DNA of 64,000 nt from Anaeromyces robustus. Taxonomy: Eukaryota; Neocallimastigomycota; Neocallimastigomycetes; Neocallimastigales; Neocallimastigaceae. How positions within the stretch are numbered: position 1 is the first letter of the stretch; each line of letters begins with the position of its first letter. The DNA is taken from NCBI GenBank assembly GCA_002104895.1, contig MCFG01000333.1, forward strand, positions 1 to 64,000, in the 5' to 3' direction. Made by a program: the position numbers and the translations under genes. This document shows, piece by piece, positions 39,476 to 54,800 of the stretch. The notes beneath the pieces were generated by a model. It was not told where the DNA came from, did not search any database, and saw nothing but the letters and a program-made list of their open reading frames with translations.

Positions 39476-39712
39476 CTTTTTATCGCACAATTTATATATC
39501 ACTTTATTGAATTTAAATATTAATATACATGGATTATAAAAAAACACATAATAAAAAAAAATAATATTAAAAAAAAATACAAAAAATAACATTATAAATA
39601 ATAATGAATAATACTGGAGGAAAAAAAAGTAGTATAATAAAAATTCATACTACCTTAATTCTACATATAGAATTAAAGTAAAAATTGATCTATCCTATTC
39701 CACTTGGGTCAA
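39476..39712 (-). mobile_element. Poly(A)-tailed retroposon, copy C, 5'-truncated
   Basis: On the minus strand it starts within the head at GACCCAAGTGGAATAGGATA, passes through TTTAATTCTATATGTAGAATTAA and CCTCCAGTATTATTCATTAT, and ends with TTCAATAAAGTGATATATAA and a short interrupted A tail. It is more diverged than copies A and B and lacks the first approximately 100 bases of the head. Confidence 0.8.
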
Positions 39713-41006
39713 TAAAAAAATATAGTAATAACTTAGTTTTTTTTTTCAATTTTTATATAAAGAAATTATACACATTTCAATAGTAGTAATAATAGAAATT
39801 TTTTTATTAAAAATTAGAAGCATACAACACTGCAAACAACAATAAATTTTTAGTAATTTTAATATTAACAATTTTTATTTTTATTTTTATATTTTTTTTT
39901 TTATATAATTTTTTTAATAATATATATGTTTTTTTGAGTTTTCGTTTATTTTTTTTTTTTTTTTTTAATTTTTTTTTTGTTTGTTTTATATATATATATA
40001 TATAAATATGTATAAAATATTTTTTTTCTATAGTAATATATGATTCGTTTTTTTTTTTTTTTTTTTTTTTGCTGCTAAATGTACACTTATAATAATATTA
40101 TATAATATTATATTTGTACACACTTAGTAGTTATTAAATTAAAAATAATATACTTTATTATATATTATTTTAGTTCTATTTTATTATATATATTTTATTA
40201 TATTATATTATATATTATTTATAATATAGATATAATAATATATAATATAAAAACGTCTCATATTATTTTATTACTAAAAATATTTTATATACATAATTAG
40301 ATTATTTATTTCTATATAAATCAAATTGTTTTCAATTTACCTTAATAATCTTTTTTTTATATATAAAATTTTAATAGTATATATAATATATAATATATAT
40401 AATATATATAATATATTTAATTCAAATATATATTTAATTATAATTGAATTATTAATTATTTTTAACTTTAATTTGATTTGTTTTTGATTTTGTTTTTTGT
40501 TTTGTCAAAAATAATTCTTTTTTTTTTTTTTTTAAACTTTAATTTTTTTAATAATAATTGTTTTTTTTTTTTTTTTAATAATTATTTATTTGAATTTTAT
40601 TTTATTTTTTGATGATATATGATATTTGTATATTTGTATGTATTTGTATATTTGTAAAATAATAAAAAAAAGAAAAATAAATGTATTCGATTGTCGTTTT
40701 TTTATAATATAATATCTAATCTAGTATACAAAAATAATTTTTAATTTTTTCCATTTGTCAAAAATGTTTAAAAAAAAAAAAAAAGAATAAAATATTATTA
40801 TATATAAAAAAATATATTCTATTGTATATATTTCTATATATATAAAGTTAATATATAATCAATATATATATCTTTTTTTTTTTCATAGAATATAATTATA
40901 GAATTTTTTATATTAAAAAAAAATTTTATTATATTTTATATTTTATTTTATGATATAATTTTTGTGTAAGTTTTTTTTTATATTATATTATATTATTATA
41001 ATAGTT

Positions 41007-42824
41007 TTAACATTTGGATTGGTCAATTAAACACCAATTATCATTTTCAATACTCCATTTACCGTCAGAATCTTCAGCATAAACGGTACAACTTGATTTA
41101 CAACATGGATAACCGGCAGCACCACAAGTAGATTGATTATCACAACTTGTTGGAATACCACACCATTTATCATTTTCAACTCCCCATTTACCATCATTAT
41201 CTGTATAGACGGCAGCTATACATGATTTACAACAAGAATAACCTAAACCAACAGACCAACAAGCAGCTTGACTTGGTTGTTCTTCTTCTTTTGGTTTTTC
41301 TTGTTCTTCTTCTTGACCACCAGCAGATTCAAATACCCAAGTTTGATGAGCTTTTTCACCTCCATTATCCCATTGACAAACATTACTACCATCACTTTTA
41401 CCTTCTCTTTCTACATCAAGAACTTTATAACCATTACTAACCTTGGTACTAATAACATAAACTCCTTCTTTAGAAGTTTCTCTAAGAACAAATTTTTGAG
41501 CATCTCCAGCATAAGCATCATAAATTTGAATATTAGCTCCATTTTCACTACTACCACTACTAACATCTAACATATAATCTCCAAGTTCACTAAGTAATGT
41601 AATAGTATTATCATCCATATTAGTAACTTTCCATTTTTGTTTAGTGGAATTAATTTCAACATTTTGAGCGGCAGCACCTTTACCATTTTTAACGGTAAGA
41701 TATTTGTTGGAACCAGTATTTTTAATATAATACCAACCATTCTTAATAGTAACGGCTTTAGCTTCTGGTTCAACATCATAGGTTGGATTTTCTACAACAG
41801 GTTGACCATTAAGACAAGCAGCTGGAGTTGATTTTAAAGTTTCTAAAATAGCATTATATTGTCCTTTTGGTTGATAATTAGAATTGAAAAGTAATGGTTT
41901 ATTTTCAGCACCTCTCCAACTATCACTATCACCAATACCCCAAACAAGGAAACCAGTACAACAAGAATTATTAAGACAAGCTTTTAAAGCATTAATATAA
42001 ACTTGAGATTGTTTACCTTCACCACCATCTCTATCATTACAATTATCATCACAACTAACATCTAATTCTGTAATATGAACTTCAACACCTAATTTACAAT
42101 AACGACTAATTAAATTATTAATTTTATCAAATTGAGGTTGAACATTAACACCAACATGATATTGTATACCAACACCATCAATTGGAATATTACGTTTTTT
42201 CATATCAGCAACAAATTGATAAACAGATTCACTTTTTGCCCAAATACCTTCTGTATTATAATCATTATAGAAAAGTTTAGTATTTGGAGAAACTTTACGA
42301 GCAGTTTGGAAAGCAATATCAATGAAATTTGGAACTTTTTGATAAAGGAAAGAATTACGTAATTTCCAACCATTACCATTAGAACCATCATCAATAGCTT
42401 CATTAACAACATCCCAAGTATCAATTTTACCTTCATAATGTTTTAAAACAGTAGTAATATGATCAATAATAGATTGTTTCATAGTATTAGAATCTTCACG
42501 TTCAAGCCATTGTGGAGCCATAGAATGCCAAATTAAAGCATGACCTCTGAAATCCATTTTTAATTCTTGAGCTTTTTTAAGATGATTATCACAATCATCA
42601 AAATTATATCTACCTTTAGTACCTTGAATACTAACAAATTTACAAGCATTTTCAGCAACCATATAATTGAAAGACTTCATAGCTTCAATATAATTACGAT
42701 TACTGTAATGAATTGTATTTGTAGCGGCACCAATTCTAAAACCATTAGCAGCATCTCTTAAAAGTTCAAATCCATTAGCAGATGCAGCTAAAACAATAAG
42801 ACCAATAGCTTTTGATAATTTCAT
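41007..42824 (-). CDS. GH10 endo-1,4-beta-xylanase with ricin-type beta-trefoil and two fungal dockerins (605 aa)
   Basis: Single exon. Signal peptide about 1-18. The GH10 barrel spans about 20-332 with GHALIWH (94-100), acid/base E142 in DVVNEA, nucleophile E253 in HITELDV, and [12 protein letters not shown] near its end. Residues about 355-500 form a ricin-type beta-trefoil (CBM13-like): three related stretches, [31 protein letters not shown] and [13 protein letters not shown] ... QTWVFE. An acidic Glu/Pro/Gln linker (503-518) leads to two dockerins, [11 protein letters not shown]...[10 protein letters not shown] (522-561) and CGAAGYPCC...[10 protein letters not shown] (567-605). It would cut xylan backbones while anchored to the cellulosome, with the trefoil probably binding carbohydrate. 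No intron and same strand as the GH5 and CE1 genes. The domain order is clear. Confidence 0.95.
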   Translation of the reverse strand: MKLSKAIGLIVLAASANGFELLRDAANGFRIGAATNTIHYSNRNYIEAMKSFNYMVAENACKFVSIQGTKGRYNFDDCDNHLKKAQELKMDFRGHALIWHSMAPQWLEREDSNTMKQSIIDHITTVLKHYEGKIDTWDVVNEAIDDGSNGNGWKLRNSFLYQKVPNFIDIAFQTARKVSPNTKLFYNDYNTEGIWAKSESVYQFVADMKKRNIPIDGVGIQYHVGVNVQPQFDKINNLISRYCKLGVEVHITELDVSCDDNCNDRDGGEGKQSQVYINALKACLNNSCCTGFLVWGIGDSDSWRGAENKPLLFNSNYQPKGQYNAILETLKSTPAACLNGQPVVENPTYDVEPEAKAVTIKNGWYYIKNTGSNKYLTVKNGKGAAAQNVEINSTKQKWKVTNMDDNTITLLSELGDYMLDVSSGSSENGANIQIYDAYAGDAQKFVLRETSKEGVYVISTKVSNGYKVLDVEREGKSDGSNVCQWDNGGEKAHQTWVFESAGGQEEEQEKPKEEEQPSQAACWSVGLGYSCCKSCIAAVYTDNDGKWGVENDKWCGIPTSCDNQSTCGAAGYPCCKSSCTVYAEDSDGKWSIENDNWCLIDQSKC

Positions 42825-45800
42825 CTTTATTTTTTTTTTATTTTGTATATATATTTATTTATTTATATTTATTTATATTTTTTTTATATTTATTTTTTTT
42901 ATATATATTTTTAAAAATTTTTATCAAAAAAATTTTTTTTATATAATTGAATTCTATTCTATTTTTATGTTTTATTATTCTTTTTTTTTATTTTATTTTT
43001 TTTTTTTTATAAATCAATATAAAAAACTCTATAATTTTATTCTTTATAATTTAATATCAATTAGACTATTGATAATTAAATCTGAAGAAGAATGAAGAAA
43101 AAAAAAAAAGTTACAAAAAATGGGATAATTTTTTTTTTATATACTTTTTTTTTTAATAGTGATAAAAAAAAATGAGATATATATAAAATATAAATAAAAT
43201 TTAAATAATTATTTAAAAATGGGATAAATTAAAATCATTAAAAAATAAGGAATAATTTTTCAATTAATAAAAATTTAAACAAATAATAAAAAATATTTAT
43301 TATAAAATAAAATATAAAATTTATAATTTATATAATTTTATTTATCAATTTAATAATAAATAATTTAATAATAATAAATCTAATTAGATTCAACTTAATA
43401 TATATAATATATACAAATAATATAAAAAATACAAAATAATAAAACTATAAAATATATCAAAATTATAAGCTATAATAATAATAATAAATAATAAATATAT
43501 AATATTAAATATTAAATATTATATAATAAATAGTAAAATAAATTATACACAATTATTAATATTATATTTAAAATATATTTTTTATTTTATTTTAAGGTTT
43601 AATATATAATAAAATTATATCATAAATGATAATAATAAAGAAAAAAATAATGATATCACTAAATCATTATGGTAACACACTTTAATTATTTCTAATATTA
43701 AAAATAATTGTATATAATAAATAAAGACAAATAAAATTGAAGAATAATATATTAGACAGTGCAAATCAATTTTCATATTAATATTTAATGTATGTAAATA
43801 TTAAATATATAAAATAACTATAATAAAAAGAAAAAGATTAATTTTTATCCTTTTTTATATATTTCTTATTTTCATATTATTTTAAAATTATAAATATTTT
43901 TATATTTATATATATTTAAACTTTAAAAAATAATAATATTTTTTTTTTGTTATTATTAGCACATTTTAACCAATTTTTTATATACTTTTAGTATTTTTTT
44001 TAATATGTAGATCAATTTCATTTTTATTATTTTTTAAAGTTTTTTTCAATTCTTATATTTCCTTTTATTTAAACTTTTTTTATTAACAAAAAATCATTAT
44101 TTAAATATTAACATAAAAAATAAAAAAATTATGGTAAATAATCTTTTGTTAACAATTTTTAATTAAAAAATATTTATTTTTCCAAGAACTTCATTTTTCA
44201 GAGAAATACAAAATTTATTATTTTTTTTTTAATATTTAAAATTGATTAATTCTTTAATATTATTTCAATAATGAAATAATATTAAAGAATTAATAAATAA
44301 AAATAAATTAATAAAAAAGATAATATTAAATATTTAATAATAATAATTAAAAAAAAGAATTTAAAGAAATAGTGAAAGTTTAATATAATATTGATTTAAT
44401 CCTTTTAAAGGATAGAGAATTTATTATTATATAAAATATACAGTTTATTATTAATTTTAATTTTATTTTTTTTATAATAGAAAAAAAAATTAAAAGGAAT
44501 ATAAAAAAAAAGGTTTCATAAAGTTTAAATTAATAAAGTAAATCTTTTTAATAATCAGGTAAATCCATTTATATACATAAATTACTTTTTATATATAATA
44601 ATATATATAATAATTTATATAGAGTTATATATAGTTATATATATAGATATTAAAGGTATATAATACTACCTATTTTAAATGAACATTATTTAATCATAGA
44701 TGTATTGATTATTATTATTAAATAAACTTTTTTTTTTTATTTAAAACTTAATTATAATAATCAAGCATAATATTATAATATTATACTTCATTTTTTTTAT
44801 AATAATTAAATAGGTTAAATATATAATAGTTATTTTTCATAATTATTGTAAAACAAAACCTATGTAATTAACTATATTTCAATATTTATAATATAGAATA
44901 ATGAAAAAAAAAAGACAATTAATATTAAAAATTATATATATATTCTTAAGGAAAAATATTATTATTTTTTTAGAACTTTATTATTATTTTTTTTACTTTT
45001 CAACTTTTTTTTTATAATATTAATAAAAAAGATAGATTGTAATTATATAAAATAATTTGTTTTTCTAAAAAAAAAAATGTTACTATTTATTATTTGTACA
45101 ATTACACAAAAAAGTCAAAAGACCGCACTTAACTCAAGAAATATATTTTCTTTTTTTAAAAAAAAAAAAAATAAAAAGTTAGAGTTTTATAATCTGTATT
45201 ATCCAATAATTTCAATTTTAAAGTTTTAGTTTTATTAAAAAAATATCGAAAATCTACAAAAATTTACAAAAAAAGTATATTTATATATTATATATTTATA
45301 TTAAGTATTACAAACATGAAAAATTATAGTAAAATAAATTATATATTATTATGTCAATTCAAAAAGTAAAAAATGATAAGAAAAATATTAGAATAGAATA
45401 TTAAAAGAAAGAAAGAAAAAAATAAAAAAACAAAAAAATAAAAAAAATGAAAATAATTATTTTAAATATGAGTACAAACTAAACAATATTATATTATTTT
45501 TCTATTTTCAATTTTCTTTTTTATAATATGACTTTCTAATAATTAAATAAATGTTGTATTTTTAATTTATATTATTTGAAATAAAAAATAAAATAAAAAA
45601 ATAATTAATCATTAATCATTAACATATAAATTAAAGTTTTAAAAAATAGCATGCTTTTTAGTATTATACTTTATTGTACTTATTATATATTATATAGATT
45701 ATGGAAAATACTTTTATATAAATTAAATTAAAGAAAAATTTTTATTTATTAATAAAATTTTTTTTTTTTTATAATATTAATTTTTATATTTTTATTTTTA

Positions 45801-46869
45801 TATATATTTTATTTTTATTTTTTTTTTTTTTCCTTTTTTTAATTTATTAATCATGGTTTTAATTTGTTTAAATATCCATTAAGATTTTTAATTTTTATAT
45901 TATTAAATGTTGTATACAATTAATTTAACTAATCATAATTAATAAATTTTATTTTTTAACAAATAATAATCATGGAAAGATAATTAATATACTTTTACAA
46001 ATAATATTTATGGAAAGATATGATTAATAATATTTTAAGTTATATACAAGAAAATGACTTCCACTAAATATAATCAAAAAATAGATTAATTATTTAAATT
46101 GTTACACAAGATATATTAATTTAATATAATACCTATAAAATATAAAATAATTTAATTTATAATTTCCCTTATTGTTTAAACCTTATTTATAATATTATTT
46201 TGTATTAATATTCATCAAAAAAGGGATTCTTAAATCATTATTATTATTATTTTGTATTAATATTCATCAAAAAAGGGATTCTTAAATCATTATTATTATT
46301 ATTTTTTTTAATTATATTCTTGGTTTTCTAAATGACATTGATGACAAGTTAATCAATAATTAATCATAATTACAAAAAAAGAAAAAAAAGAAAAGAAAGA
46401 AAAATTAATAATGATTTTTTGAAAATGAAAATTTTACTATTGAAATTCATATTATTTGAGTAATAAATCATTATTGTCATTGAGGATTAAATAATTCTTT
46501 TCTACTTCATTTTTTCTTCTTTTTTCTTTTCCTTCTAAAAACTTTCTGTAAAAAATAAAAAAAAAAACAAAATATAATATTAAATATTTAAAATATAATG
46601 ATAATTATTAGTATTAATTTATTATAATAGAAAATGGTAATTTTATTTTTTTTATTTTATATAATTTGGATAATTTTTAATATTTTTTTTTTTTAATAAA
46701 TGTAATAAAATTACCATTTTATTATATTTATTAAAAAAATTTAACAAAAAATTTCTAAAAAATAAAAAATTTCTATTAATTTCAAATTTTCAAAGTAATA
46801 TTTATAAAAGTATTTATAAAAATAAATATTATTAACAAATATTTGTCATAATCAACTGTACAGTTTAAT
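42825..46869. other. Large AT-rich intergenic region
   Basis: GH10 promoter side plus about 3.5 kb of unassigned AT-rich DNA. Near its right end is a two-unit 52-base direct repeat (46201-46304). Scattered short palindromes occur, for example ATCCTTTTAAAGGAT at about 44399-44413. No coding sequence recognised. Confidence 0.5.
46201..46304. repeat. Two tandem 52-base units
   Basis: TGTATTAATATTCATCAAAA followed by AAGGGATTCTTAAATCATTA and a TTA tail is repeated exactly, head to tail. Confidence 0.92.
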
Positions 46870-47277
46870 ATGTTTAATTCAGAGACTTTCAGTCAAAAAT
46901 CACATGACCTTGTTCTACCCTTTGCTAAAGGTTATTTCGCTGGTGATGCAATAAAAAGAATTGAACAGGAATTTGATAATGTGATTCTAGAATTAAATCC
47001 AGGTTCATATGCTTTAATATCTGTAACTTATTCAACAATATCAAATATTAATTTTGGAGCAATAATAATGAAGGAATGTTCTGTAAGTATTGTTGGCGAA
47101 TATGATTCTTTGAGAGAAGCAGAAGTAGAAAAGAGAAAATATGAAAGTTACGGTTGTATGTTACCTATATATCAAAATGAGAAATATTATCATTTTTATT
47201 ATATATTAGATTCTAATCATAGAAATCCATTTCGTGGAATGGCATTTGGAGTAGCTGCATATGCTGCTGCTTCTTAA
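46870..47277 (+). CDS. Orphan protein, 135 aa
   Basis: A single uninterrupted ORF starting at ATG 46870 with ordinary amino-acid composition and mixed codons, unlike the AT noise around it. No signal peptide. Predicted alternating strands and helices: YALISVTYSTI and GAIIMKECSVSIVG look like beta strands, DSLREAEVEKRKYESYG like a helix, then YYHFYYIL a strand, and the protein ends with a short hydrophobic Ala-rich tail (FGVAAYAAAS). I do not recognise the family. A nested inverted repeat lies just after the stop. A 5' exon cannot be excluded, but the ATG context is good and no acceptor is needed. Confidence 0.72.
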   Translation: MFNSETFSQKSHDLVLPFAKGYFAGDAIKRIEQEFDNVILELNPGSYALISVTYSTISNINFGAIIMKECSVSIVGEYDSLREAEVEKRKYESYGCMLPIYQNEKYYHFYYILDSNHRNPFRGMAFGVAAYAAAS

Positions 47278-47301
47278 ATAAAATATAAGATAAAAAATAA
47301 G

Positions 47302-47375
47302 GAGTTATCATAAACCACAATATATCCATATCTAAAAGAATGTAATTTTAGATAAATTTACTATGTGGTTAACTC
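47302..47375 (+). other. Nested inverted repeat after the orphan gene
   Basis: Outer arms GAGTT (47302-47306) plus AACCACA (47313-47319) pair with TGTGGTT (47364-47370) plus AACTC (47371-47375). An inner stem TCTAAAA/TTTTAGA lies at 47331-47337 and 47346-47352. The transcript could fold into a two-step hairpin about 25 bases after the stop, probably a 3'-UTR element. Confidence 0.7.
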
Positions 47376-49683
47376 TTTATTATAAAATATATTAATAAAG
47401 TTGACATAATTATTAAATCCAATTATTACTGACTGTTAATAATTATTTATATTACTATTATTATTATTATTTATTAATTTATTTAATATTTATTTATATT
47501 ATTTACATTTTAAAAAATCTTTATAATTATTATTTTTTGTTATATTCATTTTCATCCTATGTCCGGTCATGGAATAATATTTTATTATAATATATGTATA
47601 TAAATATATTTAATATATATCTTTTTTTTTTTTTTATTTAATTTTAAAAGTATATTTATTATTAAATTTAAATATATTCAATAATCATATGTTATTTTAT
47701 TTTTATTCTGTTATATGAATTAATGTAATTTTATAATTATCTCATCTCATTAATATTATGATTTTTTATTCCTTTAAATCATTATATTTCTACAGTTAAT
47801 TAATATGGTAGTATTAATGGATTAAATGGATTATCAATGGATTATCAAATGGAATCATATATATTTTCCAGTTTTGGTACCTTGATTATTAATATCATTA
47901 TTTATAATGTATTTTTAATTTGAATTATTGATTATATATAAGTTATAAGTTTAATATTCGAGTTTTTTTGAATTAGAATTTAAAATAATATTTGTAATAT
48001 AGATATAAGAATTATTATTGTGTATTGTGTACAAACTGAATATATAATAAATAGATTAATAAATAAATATAATAATGTTTATAAAAAAAAAAAAAAGAAA
48101 AAGAAAAATAAATGAATATAAAAATTTTTGTTTATTCAAAATTTTTACATTAATATAGTGTTAATATTTCCAAAAATTTTTTTTAATAGTATAAATAAAT
48201 TGATCTCTAGAGTTGAGTTGGGTATCAAAATTTTGATGGGATGATGGGATGATGATGAATAATAAACATCATCATATCAAAAATTTTTGTATATATATAT
48301 ACATATTTATATATACATATATACCATATATACATATACATATTGAGTCATAATTATATATATAATATAAAAAAGGGAAAACATTTCCAAATGGAATTAA
48401 AATAAATATATTTTTTTTTTTAATAACATTCATTGATTATTTTATTTTTAGTTAAAAACGGCATATTAATTAATTGAAGAATGTTTACAAATTATATATA
48501 TATATATAATTTTAGTTCAATCAATCTTTTCTCCAAAAAAAAAAAAAAAAAAACAAAAACAAAAACAAAAATAATTAATATTATTAAATTTTTTTTAAAA
48601 GCATTTGAAAAAACATTTATCAAAAGACAAAAAACATAAAAGAAGGCTTTTGTTAATAAAATTAAAAAATATAAAAAAAAAATCGTATATTTTATATTTT
48701 TTTTTGTTCTTTATATTATATTTTCATTTTCATTTTATTTTATTTTATTTTTTTTTTTAATTTTCATTCTTTATTTTATAATTTATTTTTTATTTATTTT
48801 ATTTTATTTTATTTATTTTGTTTTATTTTTTTTTTTTTTTGTTTTATTTTTTTTTTAAATTTATATTATTATTATTTATTAAATTTCTTAGATTTTTGTT
48901 AAAAGTGTTATATTTTTTATATGTTTGAATAAATTAAGTTGAAAGATATATAAGAAAATAAAAAAATAAAAAGAAAATATTTTATAAAAATAAATATTAA
49001 AAGAAAAATAAAAAGAAAAAGAAAAAGAAAATGAAAAAAAAAAAAGAAAATTATTTTATAATTATTATATATTCTTTTAATGATGAATTTAGTTATATAT
49101 AAATTATATATATAATATATATAATATATATATATATCATTCTTTTCATTCTTTTTAGTATTATAAAAGAATAATAATAATAATAATTATATATGTATTG
49201 ATTATTATTTTTATTTTTTCATTAATATTAAAAATAATATAATACAAAAAAAAAAAAAAAAGATTATAATGATTTTTTTCTTATAACTATTTTTTTTTTT
49301 TTTTTTTATTAAATATTTAAAACTTAAGTAACTGTAAAAAATTTTTTTTGATTGATTTTAGGTATGCACTTTTTAATGATTTAAAAAAAAATTATTATTT
49401 ATAAAAAAAAAAAAAAGTTAATATTATTATGTATCTATATTTTCTTTTTCCCATTTGTTTTTACTAATTTAATGCTCAAATAATATATTTATAAATAATT
49501 ATAATAGAATTATAATATAATGATAATATTTATAATAATTATTATAATAGTTATAATAGTAAAGAAAAAATAGTTATTAATTTAATTTATTTTTTTTTTT
49601 ATTTTCTTTAATATTTACTATTATTATTGTTATTGTTATTATAATTATAATTATTATTATTATTATAATTTTTATTATTAATT
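47376..49683. other. AT-rich intergenic region
   Basis: Between the orphan gene and the convergent 4-TM gene. Around 48210-48290 is a more G-rich patch with GGGATGATGGGATGATGATG mirrored by CATCATCATATC (inverted repeat). Otherwise A and T runs. The last approximately 80 bases are a TTA/TTG-rich tract just after the 4-TM gene stop. Confidence 0.45.
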
Positions 49684-50865
<1,182 letters not shown>

Positions 50866-53149
50866 TTTGTATAATATTTGCTTTTATAGTTAATTTTTAA
50901 TATTTTCTTTTTATTATTTCCTATTTAATTTTGTATATAAATTGTTGTACTATGATTTATGTATTGATTATAATCTCAGTTTATTTTATTTTATTTTATT
51001 TTATTTTATTTATTTATTATTTTATCAATTTTTTCAATTTCTTATTATTTATTTATTTACTTATTATTATTTTATTAATTTTATTTCTTTATATTTATTT
51101 TTTTTAAAAAAAGGGTTTTAAAATAAATAAAAAGAATTTTAAACTTATAAAAGAAGATATAAAGATGTAATTTGTATATTGATAGTAATGATATTATTTC
51201 TACTTTTTTTTTTATTTAATTTTAAAATCTATTATTAAAAGCATTCTTCTAATTTAAATGTATATTTATTATATAATTTTAAAATCTATTATTAATAGCA
51301 TTCTTCTAACTTAAATATATATTTATTATATTTTTAATAAGATTTTTTTTTTTTTATTAATTTTCTATTTATATTTATTCTTTGTGATTTTTGATTTAAA
51401 AAAAAAAAAAAAAAAAAAAATAAAGAGAAAAAAGTAATATATATATATAAATAACAAATACAAAAAAAGAAAAAAAAAATTTTTTTATTTTTTTTTTTAA
51501 AAAAAAACTTTTTTAATATAAATTTAAATTTATATTAAAAAGTTTTCAAAATTTGTATTTGTATAACTTTATATTAATTTTATTGTTTTATTAAAATAAA
51601 ATTTTATATTATATTATATAATATTGTATTATTTTTTTTTCTTTACATATGATTTAATATTATAATATTAACATATTATTTTTTTTTATGTTACGTTTAC
51701 TCTATTTTATTTATTTTTTATAATCAAATATTTTATTTTATTTTATTTTATATCATTTTTATATCATTTTTTTATATATATATAAACTATAGATTAGAAA
51801 TGTTAAATGTTTCTTCAAATAAATAATGTATAGAACAAAAGAAAGAAAAAGTAGTTTATAATTAAAATGAAATATAATGTAAATTTAAAATAAAAATAAA
51901 ATTAAAATAAAATAAAATTAAAATATAAATTAAGAGTACAAAAAATAAAATAAAATTAAAATAAAATAATTATTTTTTACATATATTAGATTACATTAAT
52001 TATATATTATGGGTATATAATTAATTCTTTTTTTTTTTTTTTTAATTATTTTATATTTTATATCTTTGTTTATTATATTATCGATATTCTTTTTCTTAGT
52101 TTTATCATCTCATTTTTATATATTAATTTAACCAATCTGTAAAAATAATAAATGAATAAATAAATATATAAATAAATAAATATTCTATTATAAATAAATA
52201 ATTATAGTATAAAATAAATAATTTAGTGATTTATTAAAAAAAAAATTATTTCTTATTATTTAATATTTTAATAAAATTTAATAAAGTAATATATTATTAA
52301 TATATTAAATCAATATATATTATATATTATTAAATTAAAACATAATCATATCATGTCCTAATAAAAAATATAAATTAAAGTTTGTTTGTAATTAATTATT
52401 TCATTTATTATAAATTTATTATCAATATTAATTAATATTATAAAATATTATAAAATATTATAAAAAAATAAAATATATTGTTTATAGTGATAAAAATTAA
52501 TATAATTATAATACAAAAATCTTGGAAAATAAAAAATGAAGGAAAAGAAAAATATAGTAAAAAAAAAATAAACATTTTAAATAAATAAATATTATGATAT
52601 TAATTATTATAAAAAAGTAAAAAAAATAAACAATTTCTAGAATAGTATAACTTTATAAAAAATGTTGCAACATTTTTTATATTAGAGTAAATTTAAATAA
52701 TTAAAAATAAATAATAAAGTATTAAAAAAAATAAAAATAAGCAAAATAATATTTAATACTATTAAATAATTAAAAATTTCCTTTTTTATTTTAGTAGTAA
52801 TAAAAAAAAGAGAGAAAAAAAAAAAAAACTTTAAAATGATAAATATTTTATAATAATAAAAAACCTATTAAATTTAATTGTTAATAATTAATAATTAATA
52901 ATTAATAATTAATATTTAATAATAATTAATAATGATAACAATTAAAATAATAAAAATAATTAAATAAGATTATGTAATAAGTAATATAATATAATATAAT
53001 ATATGTAATATAATATAATATTGTTTGTTTTGAAATGTTCGATTATTACAATATATTACAATACATTACAATATATTAAACTCTTGTTATATTAATTTTA
53101 TGTACCACATAAAAATACATAAATAGAGAAATACAAAAATATAAAAAAA

Positions 53150-53192
<43 letters not shown>

Positions 53193-53618
53193 ATATTAAA
53201 TAAAATTAAATAAATAAATAAATAAGTAAATAAATTTTTTTAATTAAATTAAATTATATTAAATTAAATTAAAATTATAAGTTATAATTAAAAATAAAAA
53301 TACAAAAAAAATAGTATGATTTTTTTTTTTTTTTTTTTAGATGCTATCAATAATATAAACATATGAATATATTTCATAAACTTAACATATGAAAAGATTA
53401 AATAAATAACAATAAATAATAATAAATAATAATAATTTATAAAAAAAATTTTTTATAATTATTTTTTATTTATATAAATTATTAAATAATTAATTTTAAT
53501 GAATGAATGAATGAATGAATAAATAAGTTTTATTATTTATTTATTTATTTAAATAAAATGATAATAATAAAATAATAAAATAATAAAATAGATTATTTAT
53601 AAATTATTATATAATTAA

Positions 53619-53650
<32 letters not shown>

Positions 53651-54800
53651 AAATAATTAATAATAAATTAATAATTAATTAATTAATTAAAAAAATTTCC
53701 TTTTTTATTTTTTGTATTAAAAAATATATAAATAAAAAAAAGAGAAAAAAAGAAATTTCAAAAAAAGTAAACTTATTTTATTTATAAAATTTTATAATAA
53801 CAACAATAATTACATTTGTTATTATTTTTTTTATATAATTTTTTTTGTTATTTATTGTAAATTTTACTATAAAATGAAAAAATTGACATTTATTTATTAA
53901 TTGTAAATTTAAAATAGATAAACAAAGTTATTATTATTATTTTTATAATTATTAAAAATAGTTTATATAGAATATAATAATTACAAATTACCAAAATATA
54001 ATGTTATAATTAACAACTAAATCAAAAATAATAATTTTTTTTATAATTTGATATATTTGTATTTAATAATAAAATAAAATAAAATAAAATATTATTATTA
54101 TATTCTAGTATTTTATTTTATTTTCATATGAAAATATATTCTTACAGTCTTATTGTTAATGAAAATAATATTCTTACAGTCATATTGTTAAAATAAAAAA
54201 AAAAGTTTAATATTAAAAATTTTTTTATTTTCTTCTTTATTTTATTTATTTATTTTATTTATTTATTTATTTATATTTGATATTTACATTATAAATGAAT
54301 AAAGTTTTTTTGCTATGATCTATAATTTTTTAATATACTTTATAAAAAAAAATTTTTTTTATTAAGTATATTCGATTTTTTTTTAGATTAAAGGAAGAGA
54401 ATACATTTTCATGATAAATATATTTGATTTGATTTATTCTATTTTTTTTAATACTTATTTATATAGAACCCTTTAATATATATATACATATATATACATA
54501 TACTTATTTATTATTATTTTTATATCAAAAAGTATTGTTTTTTTATTATTATTATTATTTCTTATTTTTATTAAATTTATATATATATATTTTTCTTTAA
54601 ATATCAACAATACTGTTAAAATAAAAAAGTATTATTTACAAGTTTTTTTTTCTTTTGTAGTTGAATTATTACTTTTAAATTGAAGTAGTTGTTAAGTTAA
54701 TATTCTAACTTTTTTTCCTTAATGATGTTGAATTTCTATTAATTTTAATAATAATGTTATATATATAATTTTAAAAATGCTTTTATATATTTAATTTTAT
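50866..54800. other. Large AT-rich intergenic region
   Basis: Contains a 57-base tandem repeat (51218-51331), runs of TAAAA and TAAA, ATTACAATAT-type short repeats near 53045-53080, a TAAA array at 53146-53192 and a two-copy word ATATTCTTACAGTC(T/A)TATTGTTAA at about 54137 and 54168. No gene recognised. Confidence 0.5.
51218..51331. repeat. Two tandem 57-base units
   Basis: AATTTTAAAATCTATTATTA then (A/T)AGCATTCTTCTAA(T/C)TTAAAT repeated head to tail with three differences. Confidence 0.88.

Larger units (their letters stand above)
36578..41006. other. Intergenic region between GH5 and GH10 genes
   Basis: 4.4 kb of AT-rich DNA containing the GH5 promoter side, a TAAA array (38490-38634), a retroposon copy (39476-39712, minus) and TA-rich tracts. 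No additional gene recognised. Confidence 0.5.

Noticed and set aside
41147-42761. Several plus-strand and off-frame ORFs within the GH10 gene
   Set aside because: Shadows; the minus-strand frame carries signal peptide, catalytic motifs and dockerins.
53146-53192. LTR-type element suggested by flanking AT repeats
   Set aside because: Only a TAAA microsatellite; no coding remnants, primer-binding site or terminal repeats seen.
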